From Vibrio maritimus (lineage in GTDB: Bacteria; Pseudomonadota; Gammaproteobacteria; Enterobacterales; Vibrionaceae), in assembly GCA_003263775.1 (NCBI GenBank), contig JYJJ01000079.1:248001-312000 (forward strand): a DNA stretch of 64,000 nt. Direction: 5' to 3'. Below are positions 1 to 9,701 of this stretch, piece by piece (the stretch's first letter is position 1; every line of letters begins with the position of its first letter). The notes under the pieces were generated by a model that saw only the letters and a program-made list of their open reading frames with translations, had not been told where the DNA came from and made no database searches. The translations under genes and the position numbers were made by a program.

Positions 1-293
1 AGGGACCATATTCCCCATTGTGGGTTAACAAAAGTAGTGTCCAGTGCCTTAGTGATGATAGAGCCCATGAGAGCTCTGTTTTCAACTGAGCGAATGGTTT
101 GCATGGCTTCTATTCTTTGCTGCCTGCTGAGGTGGCGATACAGTATCATCACTGAAATCGCTTCTAATTCGGCTTGTCCGGCGTTGTCTATAAGATTGAT
201 TGGTAGAGAAGTAATTCGAGCTAAGTATTGAAGTTGTGACTTCAATGTTTTGGGTAAATGGTATGGTAGAACATCACTTTGCATTATTAGCAT
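1..293 (-). CDS. Hypothetical protein, N-terminal part (cut by window edge)
   Basis: An open minus-strand frame of 97 codons starts at the ATG at 293 (or the next in-frame ATG at 284) and runs without a stop to the first base of the window, so only the N-terminus is visible. The product looks soluble and helix-rich, with no signal peptide and no motif I recognise. It reads as a divergent partner of the acetyltransferase gene at 610. The small plus-strand frame at 37-231 lies over it and I treat that as a shadow. Function unknown; the coding call rests only on the open frame and normal-looking codon use. Confidence 0.4.
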   Translation of the reverse strand, partial: MLIMQSDVLPYHLPKTLKSQLQYLARITSLPINLIDNAGQAELEAISVMILYRHLSRQQRIEAMQTIRSVENRALMGSIITKALDTTFVNPQWGIWS

Positions 294-609
294 CCCAAGA
301 TATAAGACTTTGTGCATATAATAAGCTATGAACAAGGTATCGCTCAGATTTCTTTCTTTGAATAGAGTAGCGTAACAAATACAGTTGAAACTCAGTGTTG
401 AAGCAGAGTGCTTATGTGCGATTGGTCAAAGACTTTCAAACTTTTTCACGTTTATAAAGTTGGACGGTAACTCGCTTCGACGTAATGTGTAATTTTCAAT
501 GCCAGTTGTAATCTTATGGACCTAACATGAGTCGCAGTTGAGTGCGAGACGGCAGATTCTGGTTGAGCATATGTCGATATAGCTAAATAACTAATGGAAT
601 AGAAGTAAT
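294..609. other. Intergenic region, no gene recognised
   Basis: About 316 bases lie between the divergent starts of the truncated minus-strand gene and the acetyltransferase gene. The region is AT-rich and presumably holds promoters for both. I see no recognisable operator, RNA gene or convincing coding frame. The minus-strand frame at 452-664 overlaps the real gene start and has no supporting motif. Confidence 0.4.
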
Positions 610-1137
610 ATGAAGGCTGGCAGTTCCCTAAAGATAAGAGTCGCTTCAGACGGTGACTGGACAAATATATATCAACTTATTGAAGATAATATGCTGCAGA
701 TGCAGCTAGAGTTGAACCTCGATTGGAAGCGCGATTCTATCGTTAGCCACTATCAGTCAAAGTCGGTGTTGGTCGCCGAGCTAGGACAACAAGTGGTTGG
801 ATTTATCGCCTTTCATCTTTCTGAAAATGTACTGTATATCGATTCGTTACAGGTTGTTAAAACGTTACAGAATCGGTTGTTGGGCTATAGGCTTATCAAG
901 GCGATGCTTGGTTATTTAAGCGCAAAGCAAGATATAGTGAGCATACGTTGTTGTGTGTTTGAAAATAATCCAGCTCAAAAGCAATACTTTGCTGCGGGTT
1001 TTAAGCAATTACAGCGTAAAGATGGGATACTGACGCTAGAGGCCGATTTAGAGAGCTTGTTGTCTAAACTCGGCCTAATTTACATAGTGACTCAATTTAC
1101 TCAAACAACAACCGCTGATACGCCAACAGCGATTTAG
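610..1137 (+). CDS. GNAT-family N-acetyltransferase
   Basis: The 175-residue product fits the GNAT fold. A beta-strand segment VVGFIAFHL and YIDSLQV (around residues 60-85) is followed by the acetyl-CoA-binding loop QNRLLGYRLIKAM (about 90-103). The C-terminal N-x-x-A-x-x-x-Y-F-x-x-x-G-F pattern (FENNPAQKQYFAAGF, about 116-130) is typical of motif B. The substrate cannot be deduced. The ATG at 610 has only a weak purine-rich stretch upstream. The tail overlaps the convergent ADP-ribosylglycohydrolase gene by about 40 bases. Confidence 0.75.
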   Translation: MKAGSSLKIRVASDGDWTNIYQLIEDNMLQMQLELNLDWKRDSIVSHYQSKSVLVAELGQQVVGFIAFHLSENVLYIDSLQVVKTLQNRLLGYRLIKAMLGYLSAKQDIVSIRCCVFENNPAQKQYFAAGFKQLQRKDGILTLEADLESLLSKLGLIYIVTQFTQTTTADTPTAI

Positions 1138-2064
1138 GTAAGGTGACTTTCAGTACCCACGTCCTTGGGATGTCTTGTTCCGTTCCTTGATAACACGCTG
1201 CTAGTGTTGCACCGAGCAGTATTGCGCGGCCGCAGTTGTCTCCACCACACAGTATATTTTCGCGAATGCTGGCTTCGTAGCTCGTGGCATTCAGTAGCAA
1301 ATGAACAATCACTGGAAAAGATGCTTCTAAACCGCAGTGCATGCCTAGCTCTGTAGCAACTTCGCTAGAGGGTTTTAAAATCCGCTCTTCGGCGAGCTTA
1401 ATCGCTTCGTCTGTTAGAACTGACAGGCCTTTAGCACTATGTACGCACTCTATTGGCGTTTTACCTGATAATGCGGCTTTCAAAATGGCCGCAGAGGCGA
1501 GGGCATAAGCGACTGCCGTATCATTGTTGTTGGTGACGCGCACCGCTGACTCAACAAGTTGGTTGAGGTTTTTATCCTTGTGATGAAGGGCTAGCAATGG
1601 TGGCAGCTTGGAAATCGCGGGGTTTTGTGTGTCGTCTGCGCCTAGGTTCGACAATGGCTTATCTTCAGCTTCAAGTGCATAAGCGTTAAGCAGAGTGAGT
1701 TTGGTCGCTTATCTATGTAACCGCGCCATTTGCCTCCCATATCAAACCATTCTCGAAACGCGTGAATGTACTGCGCTTCGTCGTATTGCTCATGCTTCGC
1801 GATGGCATCCAGCATCGCAATCATCTGAACCCCGTATTGCGAATAGTCACCGGGCTTTTTACCTTCGTGGGCGTAATAGCCTTTATCTATGTAGTCTTTA
1901 GCGTTTGGTGCATGGAACTCTGGAGTACCATTAGAGAGGGTTTTAATGGCGACTTGGTCGTACAACCAATGAAAGCCCATTGACGCAGCATCGGCGACCA
2001 GCGCGCCAATCACGGAATTTAATGCTCGATTATTTTCACTATTCATCTCGTGTCCATACATCAC
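1097..2064 (-). CDS. ADP-ribosylglycohydrolase family protein (frameshifted)
   Basis: The two consecutive minus-strand frames read as one ADP-ribosylglycohydrolase (DraG-like) protein. The N-terminal part has the family-typical GALVADAASMGFHWLYD, and the C-terminal part has ILCGGDNCGRAILLGATLAA with the acidic metal-ligand region. Such enzymes remove ADP-ribose from proteins or small molecules using two divalent metals. The frames join near 1707: restoring one G after the codons for IDK gives a continuous reading ...YIDKATKLTLLN..., so one base appears to be missing. The start may be the ATG at 2064 or the in-frame ATG at 2046 (MNSENN), which has a GGA six bases upstream. Target unknown. Confidence 0.75.
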
Positions 2065-2215
2065 AGAAGTAATCCTTGAGTCTGTTATTGTAGGCGCTTT
2101 GGGGTAGACTTTTTTGGGGCTAACGCAAATTTCTGCGCTAAGGCCTTAGTGTTCGAATAAGGCTACGGGCCTCATGAGATTTATTCAGTACGGAACTTAT
2201 GTGAAAGGAAGAGCG

Positions 2216-3483
2216 ATGAAAGACGAGACTTTATCAATACATCACGGCTACGAAACGGATCCAACCACCAAATCAGTAGCAACCCCTATTTATCAAACAG
2301 TGGCGTATGAGTTTGACAGTGCCCAGCATGGTGCTGATCTCTTTAACCTTGAAGTTCCGGGTAATATCTACACCCGTATCATGAATCCGACCAACGACGT
2401 ACTTGAACAAAGAATGGCTGCTCTAGAAGGTGGCATTGCGGGGCTTGTTGTGAGCGCGGGTAGTGCGGCTATTAATTACGCTATTTTGACGCTGGCAGAG
2501 GCGGGAGACAATATTGTATCAACACCTCAGCTCTATGGTGGAACCTACACTCTGTTCGCGCACATGTTGCCAAAGCAGGGTATTCAGGTGAAGTTTGCGA
2601 AAGATGACAGCCAGAGTCGATTGCAGAGCTTATTGATGAGAATACCAAAGCGGTTTACTGTGAATCGATTGGTAACCCAGCGGGTAATATCGTCGATATT
2701 GAGGGTATCTCGACACTCGCACATCAGGCGGGTGTGCCAGTTATTGTTGATAATACGGTTGCGACGCCGGTACTGTGTAAACCGATTGAGTTTGGTGCCG
2801 ATATCGTAGTCCACTCGTTAACTAAGTATGTTGGCGGCCATGGAACCTCCTTGGGAGGCATCATCATTGATTCTGGTAAATTCCCTTGGGATAAACATAA
2901 AGATCGCTTCCCTGTGTTCAATCAGCCAGAGCCCTCGTATCATGGCGTTGTTTACACTGAAGCATTTGGCCCAGCGGCCTTTATCGGCCGTGCACGTACG
3001 GTGCCACTTCGTAACACCGGCTCTGCACTGTCACCGATGAACGCGTTTATGCTGCTTCAGGGTTTAGAGACATTATCGCTTCGAATGGAGCGTCATACAG
3101 AAAATGCCATCAAGGTCGCCGAGTTTTTGCAAAATCATGAGAAGGTGAGCTGGGTATCTTACGCTGGTTTAGAAAGCTCGCCACACTATGAACTGGCGGC
3201 AAAATATATGAAGGGAAAACCTTCCGCAATTTTGTCATTTGGTCTGAAAGATGGCTACGAAGCGGGCGTTCGTTTCTATGATGCTTTGGCAATCTTTAAA
3301 CGTTTGGTCAACATTGGGGATGCTAAATCACTTGCTTGTCATCCGGCGTCGACAACTCACCGTCAAATGAGTGAAACTGAGCAGCGTGAAGCTGGAGTGA
3401 GGCCTGAGATGATTCGCCTGTCTGTGGGTATTGAACATATCGACGACATTCTAGCGGACCTTGAACAAGCTTTGAAAGCATAA
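2216..3483 (+). CDS. O-acetylhomoserine aminocarboxypropyltransferase / sulfhydrylase (frameshifted)
   Basis: This PLP enzyme of the Cys/Met metabolism family (MetY-type) makes homocysteine or methionine from O-acetylhomoserine and sulfide or methanethiol in the cytoplasm. The start at 2216 (MKDETLSIHHGYETD) has AAGGAAG just upstream. The substrate-loop motif YTRIMNPTNDVLEQRMAALEGG is at about residues 52-73, and the Schiff-base lysine is in HSLTKYVGGHG (about Lys204). The reading frame breaks near 2611, where AGCCAGAG should be AGCCCAGAG (a C run short by one). With that base restored the protein is about 422 residues, the normal family length. No clear MetJ box is visible upstream. A terminator follows. 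Confidence 0.9.
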
Positions 3484-3493
3484 GCCTTAGACA

Positions 3494-3526
3494 TAAAAAA
3501 TCGGGCCTATATTGGGCCCGATTTTT
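3494..3526. terminator. Bidirectional rho-independent terminator
   Basis: A stem AAAATCGGGCC / GGCCCGATTTT with a short loop and A/T tracts on both sides separates the convergent sulfhydrylase and ompA genes, so it can serve both strands. Confidence 0.9.
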
Positions 3527-3559
3527 AGCTAAGTCTTGCCAGTAATTATTGTGTTTGTT

Positions 3560-4566
3560 CTACCATTCTTCAACAGTGTACTCGAACTCTGGAACCGTAA
3601 TTTCAACACGACGGTTTTGTGCACGGCCTTCTTTAGTAGAGTTATCAGCAATTGGATTCGCTTCACCCATACCACTAACCGACATTCGCGAACGGTCGAT
3701 TCCCTGAGATTCTAGATAAGAAGCAATAGATTCAGCGCGCTCTTCGGAAATGCGTTGGTTCAGTTCTTCAGGGCCCGATGAATCGGTATAACCTACGATA
3801 GTGACAGTGGCTTCTGGGTGTTCATTCAGAAGCGCTATAACAGGATCAAAATCAGACTTTTTGCTTTCTTCGAGTTTGGTACTGTTAAGAGCGAAGGTTT
3901 CTTGCCCTTGAACTTGCTCAAAAGTTTTTGTCATCACTACGGCTTCAACAACAGGTGGCTGCTCTTCTACTGGTGCCGGTGCCTGAGTGACTGCCGCCGC
4001 GGCAGCTGCCGCAGCTGCGGCTTTACCAAATGAGTAAGAAACACCGAGCCATATGGTATCTACATCGGTCTCGAACCAACTATCTTTGAAGTCATTGATA
4101 CGTTGATATTCAAGGCGACCAGACCACGCAGTGGCGAAGTCGTACTCAATACCTACGCCACCCATTAAGGCCGCTTCCTTCGCATCTTTGTACATAGCAT
4201 AGGCGCCGCCTATCTTACCGAACACTGCCCACTCATCATTGAAAGGGTAAGATAATTTAGGCGCTAATGTTACCGCACTCATGTTTCCATCTTGCAGACG
4301 AGGATTTGCACCATCGACAAATGATGTTTCATAGCTGCCTAGCCATTCATAGGTGAGTTCTAACGCAATATACTCATTCCAATCGTATCCACCAAAGAGA
4401 CCGGCACCAAAAGCGCTGTCTGTACATGGTGCTCCGGATACGTTACATGCATCAGAGAGCTGAGAGCCCCCTATACGAGCGCCTAAATATGCTCCACTGT
4501 CAGCAAAGACGGGGCTGCTGCCGTTAGTGCACCGAGGATTGATGCTGCTACCACTGTTTTTCTCAT
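3560..4566 (-). CDS. ompA: OmpA-family outer membrane protein (frameshifted)
   Basis: The restored product is about 335 residues: a signal peptide beginning MRKTVVAAS, an N-terminal eight-stranded barrel domain (DSGAYLGARIGGSQLSD onwards), a linker with ten consecutive alanines followed by a proline-rich stretch, and a C-terminal OmpA peptidoglycan-binding domain with GYTDSSGPEELNQRISEERA and GMGEANPIADN. It anchors the outer membrane to murein. The ATG at 4566 has AAAGGA eight bases upstream. Near 4511-4514 a run of four G (C on the coding strand) appears one base short, so the signal peptide falls out of frame with the barrel. The unusually long alanine linker is worth noting. Confidence 0.9.
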
Positions 4567-4706
4567 AATGACGTCCTTTTAATCGATAATGATGCGATTA
4601 GATACATCACCACTAAAAATAGATTAGCTTTTGTGCATTTTCAAAATGGACTCAATGGGTTTCATATTGTCGCAGGCTAAATCGCGCTTAAAGATCGTTT
4701 AGCCTG

Positions 4707-5537
4707 TTATTTGACGGAAATTGCTGAATTTTGAGCGTACGAGAGGGGTTTGTAGCGACGAAGTATGGGATCGATGATTGATATCAGCCATTGTATTTTG
4801 TGTTCATTCTTACGAGAGGCTTTGGTGAGTATCGCTAAATCGAGTTGTACAGGCGCTTTTTCCGCTACTTCTGTGGTTTGATAACGAATCGTGTAGCAGT
4901 CATCGAGGAGTTGCGTCATTAATGCGTGGTTATCGACGAATATTGTGGCTTCAGCATCACTTTTAAGCAGTTTGTAGAGATCGATATGCTCATTTAAATC
5001 CGCAATTAAGTATTTAACATACTCACCTTGCTTATTACCAAACAACTCACCTGTACCGGTATGTATGTATTTTTGATAGATAGATTGTGGCTTATCTGTC
5101 AATGCATGTACGGCAAGGTCGACTTCTTCTGTAAGAAGCAAAGACTCAGAGAGTTTGGTCCATTGCCTGATTTCTATTGGGGCTTTGGTCTGCTGACGAA
5201 TAGCTTGAATGATTTCCTTACCGCAGGAAATGAGATAAGGCTCAATAATATGTAACGTTATCTTATCTATGGCTGAAGGAGAAAATTGGTCAGGAGCGAG
5301 CGCTTCGCTTATTTGATTGAGTGCGTGTTTTATTTTGGGCTCTATAGTAATCGCATAGCTGGTTGGAGTTAGACCTTGGGCATTACGTATGAAAAGCGGG
5401 TCATCGAGCTCGTCTCTTAACTGTGCTAGTACTTTGGATACGTATGATTGAGAACGACCCAACGCCAATCCGGCTTTAGAGGTTGAACCCGTTTCCATTA
5501 TAGTTAGAAAGACACGCAGGGCATTGAGATCGTTCAT
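4707..5537 (-). CDS. LysR-family transcriptional regulator
   Basis: A 276-residue protein with an N-terminal winged helix-turn-helix (MNDLNALRVFLTIMETGSTSKAGLALGRSQSYVSKVLAQLRDEL) and a rather divergent effector domain. The pattern LxxFLxIxExGSxxxAxxxLxxSQxxVSxxLxxLR is diagnostic of the LysR helix-turn-helix. It lies upstream of ompA on the same strand, but a gap of about 140 bases and its own promoter space suggest separate transcription. The effector is unknown; no divergent target gene lies directly next to it. Confidence 0.85.
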   Translation of the reverse strand: MNDLNALRVFLTIMETGSTSKAGLALGRSQSYVSKVLAQLRDELDDPLFIRNAQGLTPTSYAITIEPKIKHALNQISEALAPDQFSPSAIDKITLHIIEPYLISCGKEIIQAIRQQTKAPIEIRQWTKLSESLLLTEEVDLAVHALTDKPQSIYQKYIHTGTGELFGNKQGEYVKYLIADLNEHIDLYKLLKSDAEATIFVDNHALMTQLLDDCYTIRYQTTEVAEKAPVQLDLAILTKASRKNEHKIQWLISIIDPILRRYKPLSYAQNSAISVK

Positions 5538-5630
5538 ATCGGTTCACACCAGTGATATTTGGACATAGCTAAAACGTAAACGAAATAGGCTGATTTCTCA
5601 ATGCCTTGTGTCTATAAAGCGGGCTTAGTA

Positions 5631-6023
5631 CTAGTTAAGAACAACGTAACCACGGTTTGTCATACAGTTTTTAATAACGGTTTGCTGATCTTGCTTGTAC
5701 TGCTCGGCATTTTCTCGGTTTGCTCGGCCTCGACCTAAAACGCCCGCAGCAAGCCCTACAGCGGCGCCTTTTTTAGCGCCCTCTGTACCTGAGCCTCCAG
5801 CTATCGCTACACCGGCTGAACCTATGGCAGCACCTTTCGCAGCGCCGCTAATTGCACCACCAGAGGCTTGTTGTTTCTGTACTTGGCCAGCCATTTCTTC
5901 ACACTTATGTAAGTCGTAGACGTAGTCCTTTTCATCCACACCTTCCATATCGACAATGATGTTCGCGAAGCTTGGCATTGATGCGAACAGAGTTAGCGCT
6001 AAGGTATAGACAGTTTTTTTCAT
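5631..6023 (-). CDS. Glycine-zipper periplasmic/outer-membrane protein
   Basis: The start at 6023 (MKKTVYTLALTLFASMPSFA) is preferred over an upstream in-frame ATG at 6176 because it opens a clean signal peptide and has GGAG eight bases upstream. The mature protein is short. Its centre is a glycine/alanine zipper (SGGAISGAAKGAAIGSAGVAIAGGSG ... GAAVGLAAGVLGRGRA, about residues 57-105), a pattern that packs helices in membranes and is common in envelope stress proteins such as those of the SlyB/OsmB class. A cysteine pair (KCEEMAG and NCMTNRG) may form a disulfide. Exact role unknown. Confidence 0.75.
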   Translation of the reverse strand: MKKTVYTLALTLFASMPSFANIIVDMEGVDEKDYVYDLHKCEEMAGQVQKQQASGGAISGAAKGAAIGSAGVAIAGGSGTEGAKKGAAVGLAAGVLGRGRANRENAEQYKQDQQTVIKNCMTNRGYVVLN

Positions 6024-6533
6024 AATTGTGCTCCAATTGGTTAGAGCATCATGGTAAACCATTGAAAAACTGAGTTTGGAATATCCTTTATTATCTCTGG
6101 AATTTTGCTGCTCTAATGAAGGGGGATAGGGCTTAAAGTGCCCGCTATAGGTGGTATTTACAGTGTGAATTTGCAAAATGAGTCACAAAATCAATCTGTA
6201 CTGTAGCGGTTTGCGTTACCGGCAGTGCAAACTTGATTTTAATCAACTAATTGCGTAAAGATTTTGTTTCTTAATTGTGATTTCAAAACTGTCATTAGTG
6301 CTGGGTTTTGTTGTAAATACGAGGGCAATTAACTGCTTATGGTTTTTAACATTCCTTTTTTTCATCATCTCAATCGAGTTTTTGCATTATATAAAATGTA
6401 AGTTGTTAAATATTATTTCCGAGCCAAAGTAAGCGTTAAGCTAAATAATTATTAAAGGCTGGCGAGTTATTATCACTCGTTATGGTTACCGTATGCTTGC
6501 TAAATATTTATTGAATACAAAAAAGGAAGTCGT
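6024..6533. other. Intergenic promoter region, AT-rich
   Basis: About 510 bases separate the divergent glycine-zipper and cytochrome c peroxidase genes. Apart from the FNR box listed separately, I see no gene or RNA in it. The part nearest the peroxidase start is very AT-rich. Confidence 0.6.
6233..6246. promoter_or_regulatory. FNR box (perfect match to TTGAT-N4-ATCAA)
   Basis: The 14-mer TTGATTTTAATCAA matches the FNR/ANR consensus at every defined position. It lies about 290 bases upstream of the di-haem cytochrome c peroxidase gene, a gene class activated by FNR or ANR under low oxygen in several proteobacteria. It could also act on the divergent glycine-zipper gene, whose start is about 210 bases away. 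Confidence 0.65.
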
Positions 6534-7520
6534 ATGAAGAAAATGTTGTTCGTATCGCTAATTACGGTAGCGTCATGCAGCAGCTATGCAGCGCGTCAAA
6601 GTAGTGAGCCGATTAAAGTGATTGAACCTGTTGTGGGTCTTAATGCAGCAAAGGTTGACCTAGGAAAAACGCTTTGGTTTGAACCAAGGCTGTCAGCATC
6701 AAACACTATTTCTTGTAACTCTTGCCACAACGTTGCTACGGGTGGTGTTGATAACTTGCCAACTTCGATTGGTCACAAATGGGCAGTGGGTGGAATTAAT
6801 TCACCAACAGTACTTAATTCAGATTTAAATTTTGTTCAGTTTTGGAATGGTCGTGCTAAAGATCTTCAAGAACAAGCTGCGGGACCAATTGAGAATCCAA
6901 TTGAAATGGCATTTTCGCACGAATTAGCAATTGGCACATTAAAGTCGATTCCACAGTATCGCCAATGGTTTAAAGAAGCTTACGGAAAAGAAGAGTTCAC
7001 TATTACTGAAGTAACGGATGCGATTGCGACATTTGAGAAAACGCTTCGCACACCAAATTCAAAGTTTGACCAGTGGTTAAAAGGCGATGATGCTGCATTG
7101 ACAGCAGAACAAGTAGAAGGCTACGCACTGTTTAAGCAAAAAGGGTGTACCGCTTGTCACAGTGGTCCTTTGGCTGGTGGCCAAATGTACCAGAAAATGG
7201 GGCTTGTAAAAGAGTTCAAAACCGACAACCCTGATATTGGGCGTAAAGCGATTACTGGTAACGATTTTGACAAGTATGTGTTTAAGGTTCCAACACTTCG
7301 TAACGTTGAGCTGACCTACCCGTACTTCCATGACGGTTCAGAGTGGGATCTGCAAAAAGCAGTCGAAATCATGGCTGACATTCAGTTAGGTCAAACGCTT
7401 ACCCCACAGGAATCTAAGAAGATCACCGCATTCTTGACGACGTTAACAGGTGAACAGCCGCAAGTGACATTGCCACACTTACCGCCATCAACTCATGGTA
7501 CAGCGCGTCCTCAGATTTAA
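6534..7520 (+). CDS. ccpA: Di-haem cytochrome c peroxidase
   Basis: A periplasmic bacterial cytochrome c peroxidase that reduces hydrogen peroxide with electrons from c-type cytochromes. After a signal peptide (MKKMLFVSLITVASCSSYAA) there are two haem-binding CxxCH motifs: CNSCH at residues 61-65 (the low-potential peroxidatic haem) and CTACH at 205-209 (the electron-accepting haem). Family signatures such as LWFEPRLSASNTISCNSCHN, PTVLN, GRAKDLQEQAAGPIENPIEM and VPTLRNVELTYPYFHDG are present, and 328 residues is the normal length. AAGGAAG precedes the ATG. The upstream FNR box suggests low-oxygen induction. Confidence 0.95.
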   Translation: MKKMLFVSLITVASCSSYAARQSSEPIKVIEPVVGLNAAKVDLGKTLWFEPRLSASNTISCNSCHNVATGGVDNLPTSIGHKWAVGGINSPTVLNSDLNFVQFWNGRAKDLQEQAAGPIENPIEMAFSHELAIGTLKSIPQYRQWFKEAYGKEEFTITEVTDAIATFEKTLRTPNSKFDQWLKGDDAALTAEQVEGYALFKQKGCTACHSGPLAGGQMYQKMGLVKEFKTDNPDIGRKAITGNDFDKYVFKVPTLRNVELTYPYFHDGSEWDLQKAVEIMADIQLGQTLTPQESKKITAFLTTLTGEQPQVTLPHLPPSTHGTARPQI

Positions 7521-7547
7521 TCTATTTAGATTTGTTTACTTATTGAT

Positions 7548-7570
7548 AAGCCCCATGATGGGGCTTTATT
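7548..7570 (+). terminator. Rho-independent terminator after ccp
   Basis: Stem AAGCCCC / GGGGCTT with a five-base loop follows the peroxidase stop and runs into TATTGG. The T-run is weak. Confidence 0.6.
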
Positions 7571-7654
7571 GGTTCTAATTGATGCTTCTTTTTGTGACAT
7601 AGGTATAATGCGCAGTTCAGCGTAATGACAACTAATATCAATAAGGAATTCAGT

Positions 7655-8535
7655 TTGAATTTATTCGTCAGAGACCTCACCGTTATCGATTCTTCTTACC
7701 TATGTGAACAACGTGGAATGGTAGGAGAGAGTTGGATTGTGGATGTAGTTTTGTCCGGTGAACTCAATGAGATGAGCATGGTGCTCGACTTTGGCAAAGT
7801 AAAGAAACAGATCAAACACTTAATTGATGAGTATGTTGACCATCGCTTACTAGTTCCTGTGAAAAGCAGCGCAGTACGCCACCAAGCTTCAAAACCCGCT
7901 ACGCCAAATTAGATTTCCTAAGGGGTGAACGAAGCATACATCTCCACAGCCCAGATCAAGCATTTTGCTTGATTGACACTGACGAGATAACCATAGAGTC
8001 GGTCACGAATTATATCTATGACATCTTGAAAGGTAACTTACCTGAAAATGTACAAGGGCTTGAGATAACATTGCGCCACGAAGTTATCAATGGTGCGTTT
8101 TATCATTATACCCACGGCCTTAAAAAACACGATGGCAACTGTCAGCGTATTGCACATGGCCATCGCTCTCCGATAGAGCTTGTGGTAAACGGGCAGAGAG
8201 ATGTGCAGCGTGAAGCCGCGTTTGCTGGCCGCTGGCAAGATATCTATCTTGGTTCGCTAGAAGACAAGGTCAGTCTTGCTGACCTAAGTTTAAGTGATAA
8301 TGCTACGGGTATTACTGACGATACGCACTACGGCTTTCGTTATTCAGCACCACAAGGTGAGTTTGAGCTTGCTATTTCAAAGCTAGAGACTGAAATCCTT
8401 GATACCGATACTACCGTTGAGCTTTTAGCGAACTATGTTGCGGATGAGGTGAGCAAAACCTTGGCGGAGAATCAAACACTGCAAGTGATTGCCTACGAAG
8501 GTGTTGGCAAAGGTGCCATGGCATTTCGCTCTTAA
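7655..8535 (+). CDS. 6-carboxytetrahydropterin synthase / PTPS-family protein (frameshifted)
   Basis: Two consecutive frames together give a protein of about 290 residues made of two tunnelling-fold (PTPS/QueD-like) halves. The second half keeps a zinc-ligand pattern (HYTHGLKKHDGNCQRIAHGHRSPIEL). The first half (DSSYL...GESWIVDVVLSGEL...VLDFGKVKKQIK...VDHRLL) has the QueD-type LDFxxVKxxIK and DHRxL signatures. Family members act on dihydroneopterin triphosphate in pterin or queuosine synthesis, but the substrate of this two-domain form is uncertain. The start is taken as the TTG at 7655 because AAGGA lies seven bases upstream; the ATG at 7625 has none. The frame breaks at the AAAA run at 7891-7894: one more A gives ...QASKTRYAKLDFLRGERSIHLHSPD.... 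Confidence 0.75.
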
Positions 8536-8554
8536 AGCGTGACTTTCTTCTCTC

Positions 8555-8583
8555 AAAAAAACGCCCTTAAATGGGCGTTTTTT
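8555..8583 (+). terminator. Rho-independent terminator
   Basis: Stem AAAACGCCC / GGGCGTTTT with a six-base loop and flanking A and T tracts, 20 bases after the PTPS-family stop. Confidence 0.9.
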
Positions 8584-8658
8584 GTATTTTCAATCTAATC
8601 TTGATGTATCGTGCGTATAACAGTTTTGCGTTTATCTGCGTTCGACATGGAGAGAAAA

Positions 8659-9567
8659 GTGTTCAGGAAATCAAGGCTATGGTTAGTGGGATTGCTGTTG
8701 GTAATCACCGGATGCACAACAAAATTTCTTTACAGTAATCTTGATTGGTTACTGGTTGAATATATTGATGATTACGTCACGCTTAGTGACGGCCAGGAAG
8801 ACATCCTAAGTGAGCGAATCTTGGTCCTTGGACAATGGCACAAAGAAAACGAGCTTCCTCAATACGTAGAACAATTGGATGCGATTCGCGCGAAAGATCC
8901 AAAGCAGGTTGATAGCGCTTATGTGTTGCAGCAAATGAATGATGTGAGAGCGCATACTAAAAGACTTGTAGAGCAAGTCACCCCAGATCTTTATGCGCTA
9001 ACGCAGCAAATGAGTGATGAGCAAGTCAAAGAGCTTATCGAAAATTTTGAAGAGAAGAATCGTGACTTTGTAAAAAAATACCAAGACATGAATGACGATG
9101 ATGTTCGACAAATTTATCAAGAGCGCATTGAAGAAAATTTCGAACGCTGGTTTGGGACGGTCACGGATGAGCAAAAAGGTTTTGCGAAAGAATGGGCGTC
9201 TAACATGCAAGTGACAGTGTTCGACTGGCAGGAGCACCGCAGGCAGATGAACTACTATATGCGACAGCTTCTAAATAGGCGCAATGATCTCGCTTATTAT
9301 CAGCCAGAGTTTCAACGCTTTCTCAATGACTCGGACAGCTTTTACTCACCAGAGCTCCAAGCGAAAATCGATCACAATCAACAGCTTGCCGGCAAGTACA
9401 TCGCGCTCGCTATCAACAGCATTAATGCCAAACAGCAAGCGCATTTGGCCTCAGAGATTGATGACTGGCGTGATATCGCAAAAGACTTAATGACCTCAAT
9501 GACATTAGACCATAGTCCAAGAGAAATTCTTGCACTTACCGCATACACTAAACGGGTACAAATATAA
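8659..9567 (+). CDS. DUF6279-family lipoprotein
   Basis: A lipoprotein of about 302 residues typical of Vibrio. The GTG at 8659 is chosen as start because GGAGAG lies four bases upstream. It gives a compact lipoprotein signal (MFRKSRLWLVGLLLVITGC) with the lipobox ITGC. The ATG at 8647 or 8611 would give an awkward extended N-terminus. The mature part is highly charged and helical (many E, K, D and Q), with the conserved-looking YSNLDWLLVEYIDDYVTLSDGQ directly after the lipid anchor. Function unknown. Two tiny membrane-protein genes follow with only a short gap and look co-transcribed. Confidence 0.8.
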   Translation: MFRKSRLWLVGLLLVITGCTTKFLYSNLDWLLVEYIDDYVTLSDGQEDILSERILVLGQWHKENELPQYVEQLDAIRAKDPKQVDSAYVLQQMNDVRAHTKRLVEQVTPDLYALTQQMSDEQVKELIENFEEKNRDFVKKYQDMNDDDVRQIYQERIEENFERWFGTVTDEQKGFAKEWASNMQVTVFDWQEHRRQMNYYMRQLLNRRNDLAYYQPEFQRFLNDSDSFYSPELQAKIDHNQQLAGKYIALAINSINAKQQAHLASEIDDWRDIAKDLMTSMTLDHSPREILALTAYTKRVQI

Positions 9568-9582
9568 GGAGTGAGTACCCCT

Positions 9583-9699
9583 ATGATGGAGTTAGGACTA
9601 TTCTGGACAGAAAAAGCACTATTGGTCGTTGGTGCGTTGTTTATCTTGACCGGCATTGTGCAATACGGACGCCGCAGCCACGATTGGAAAGCGTGGTGA
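9583..9699 (+). CDS. Small membrane protein (38 aa)
   Basis: A 38-codon frame starts at the ATG pair 9583/9586, 15 bases after the DUF6279 stop, with AAGGAG upstream at a longer than usual distance. The product has one hydrophobic segment, ALLVVGALFILTGIVQYG, followed by a basic tail RRSHDWKAW, the pattern of a single-pass inner-membrane peptide with the tail in the cytoplasm. It stops two bases before the next tiny frame. I do not recognise the family; support is the membrane segment, the operon-like spacing and the tandem arrangement. Confidence 0.5.
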   Translation: MMELGLFWTEKALLVVGALFILTGIVQYGRRSHDWKAW

Positions 9700-9701
9700 C
9701 C

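Noticed and set aside
37..231. 64-codon plus-strand frame near the left edge
   Set aside because: It lies over a longer minus-strand frame, has no ribosome-binding site and no recognisable motif.
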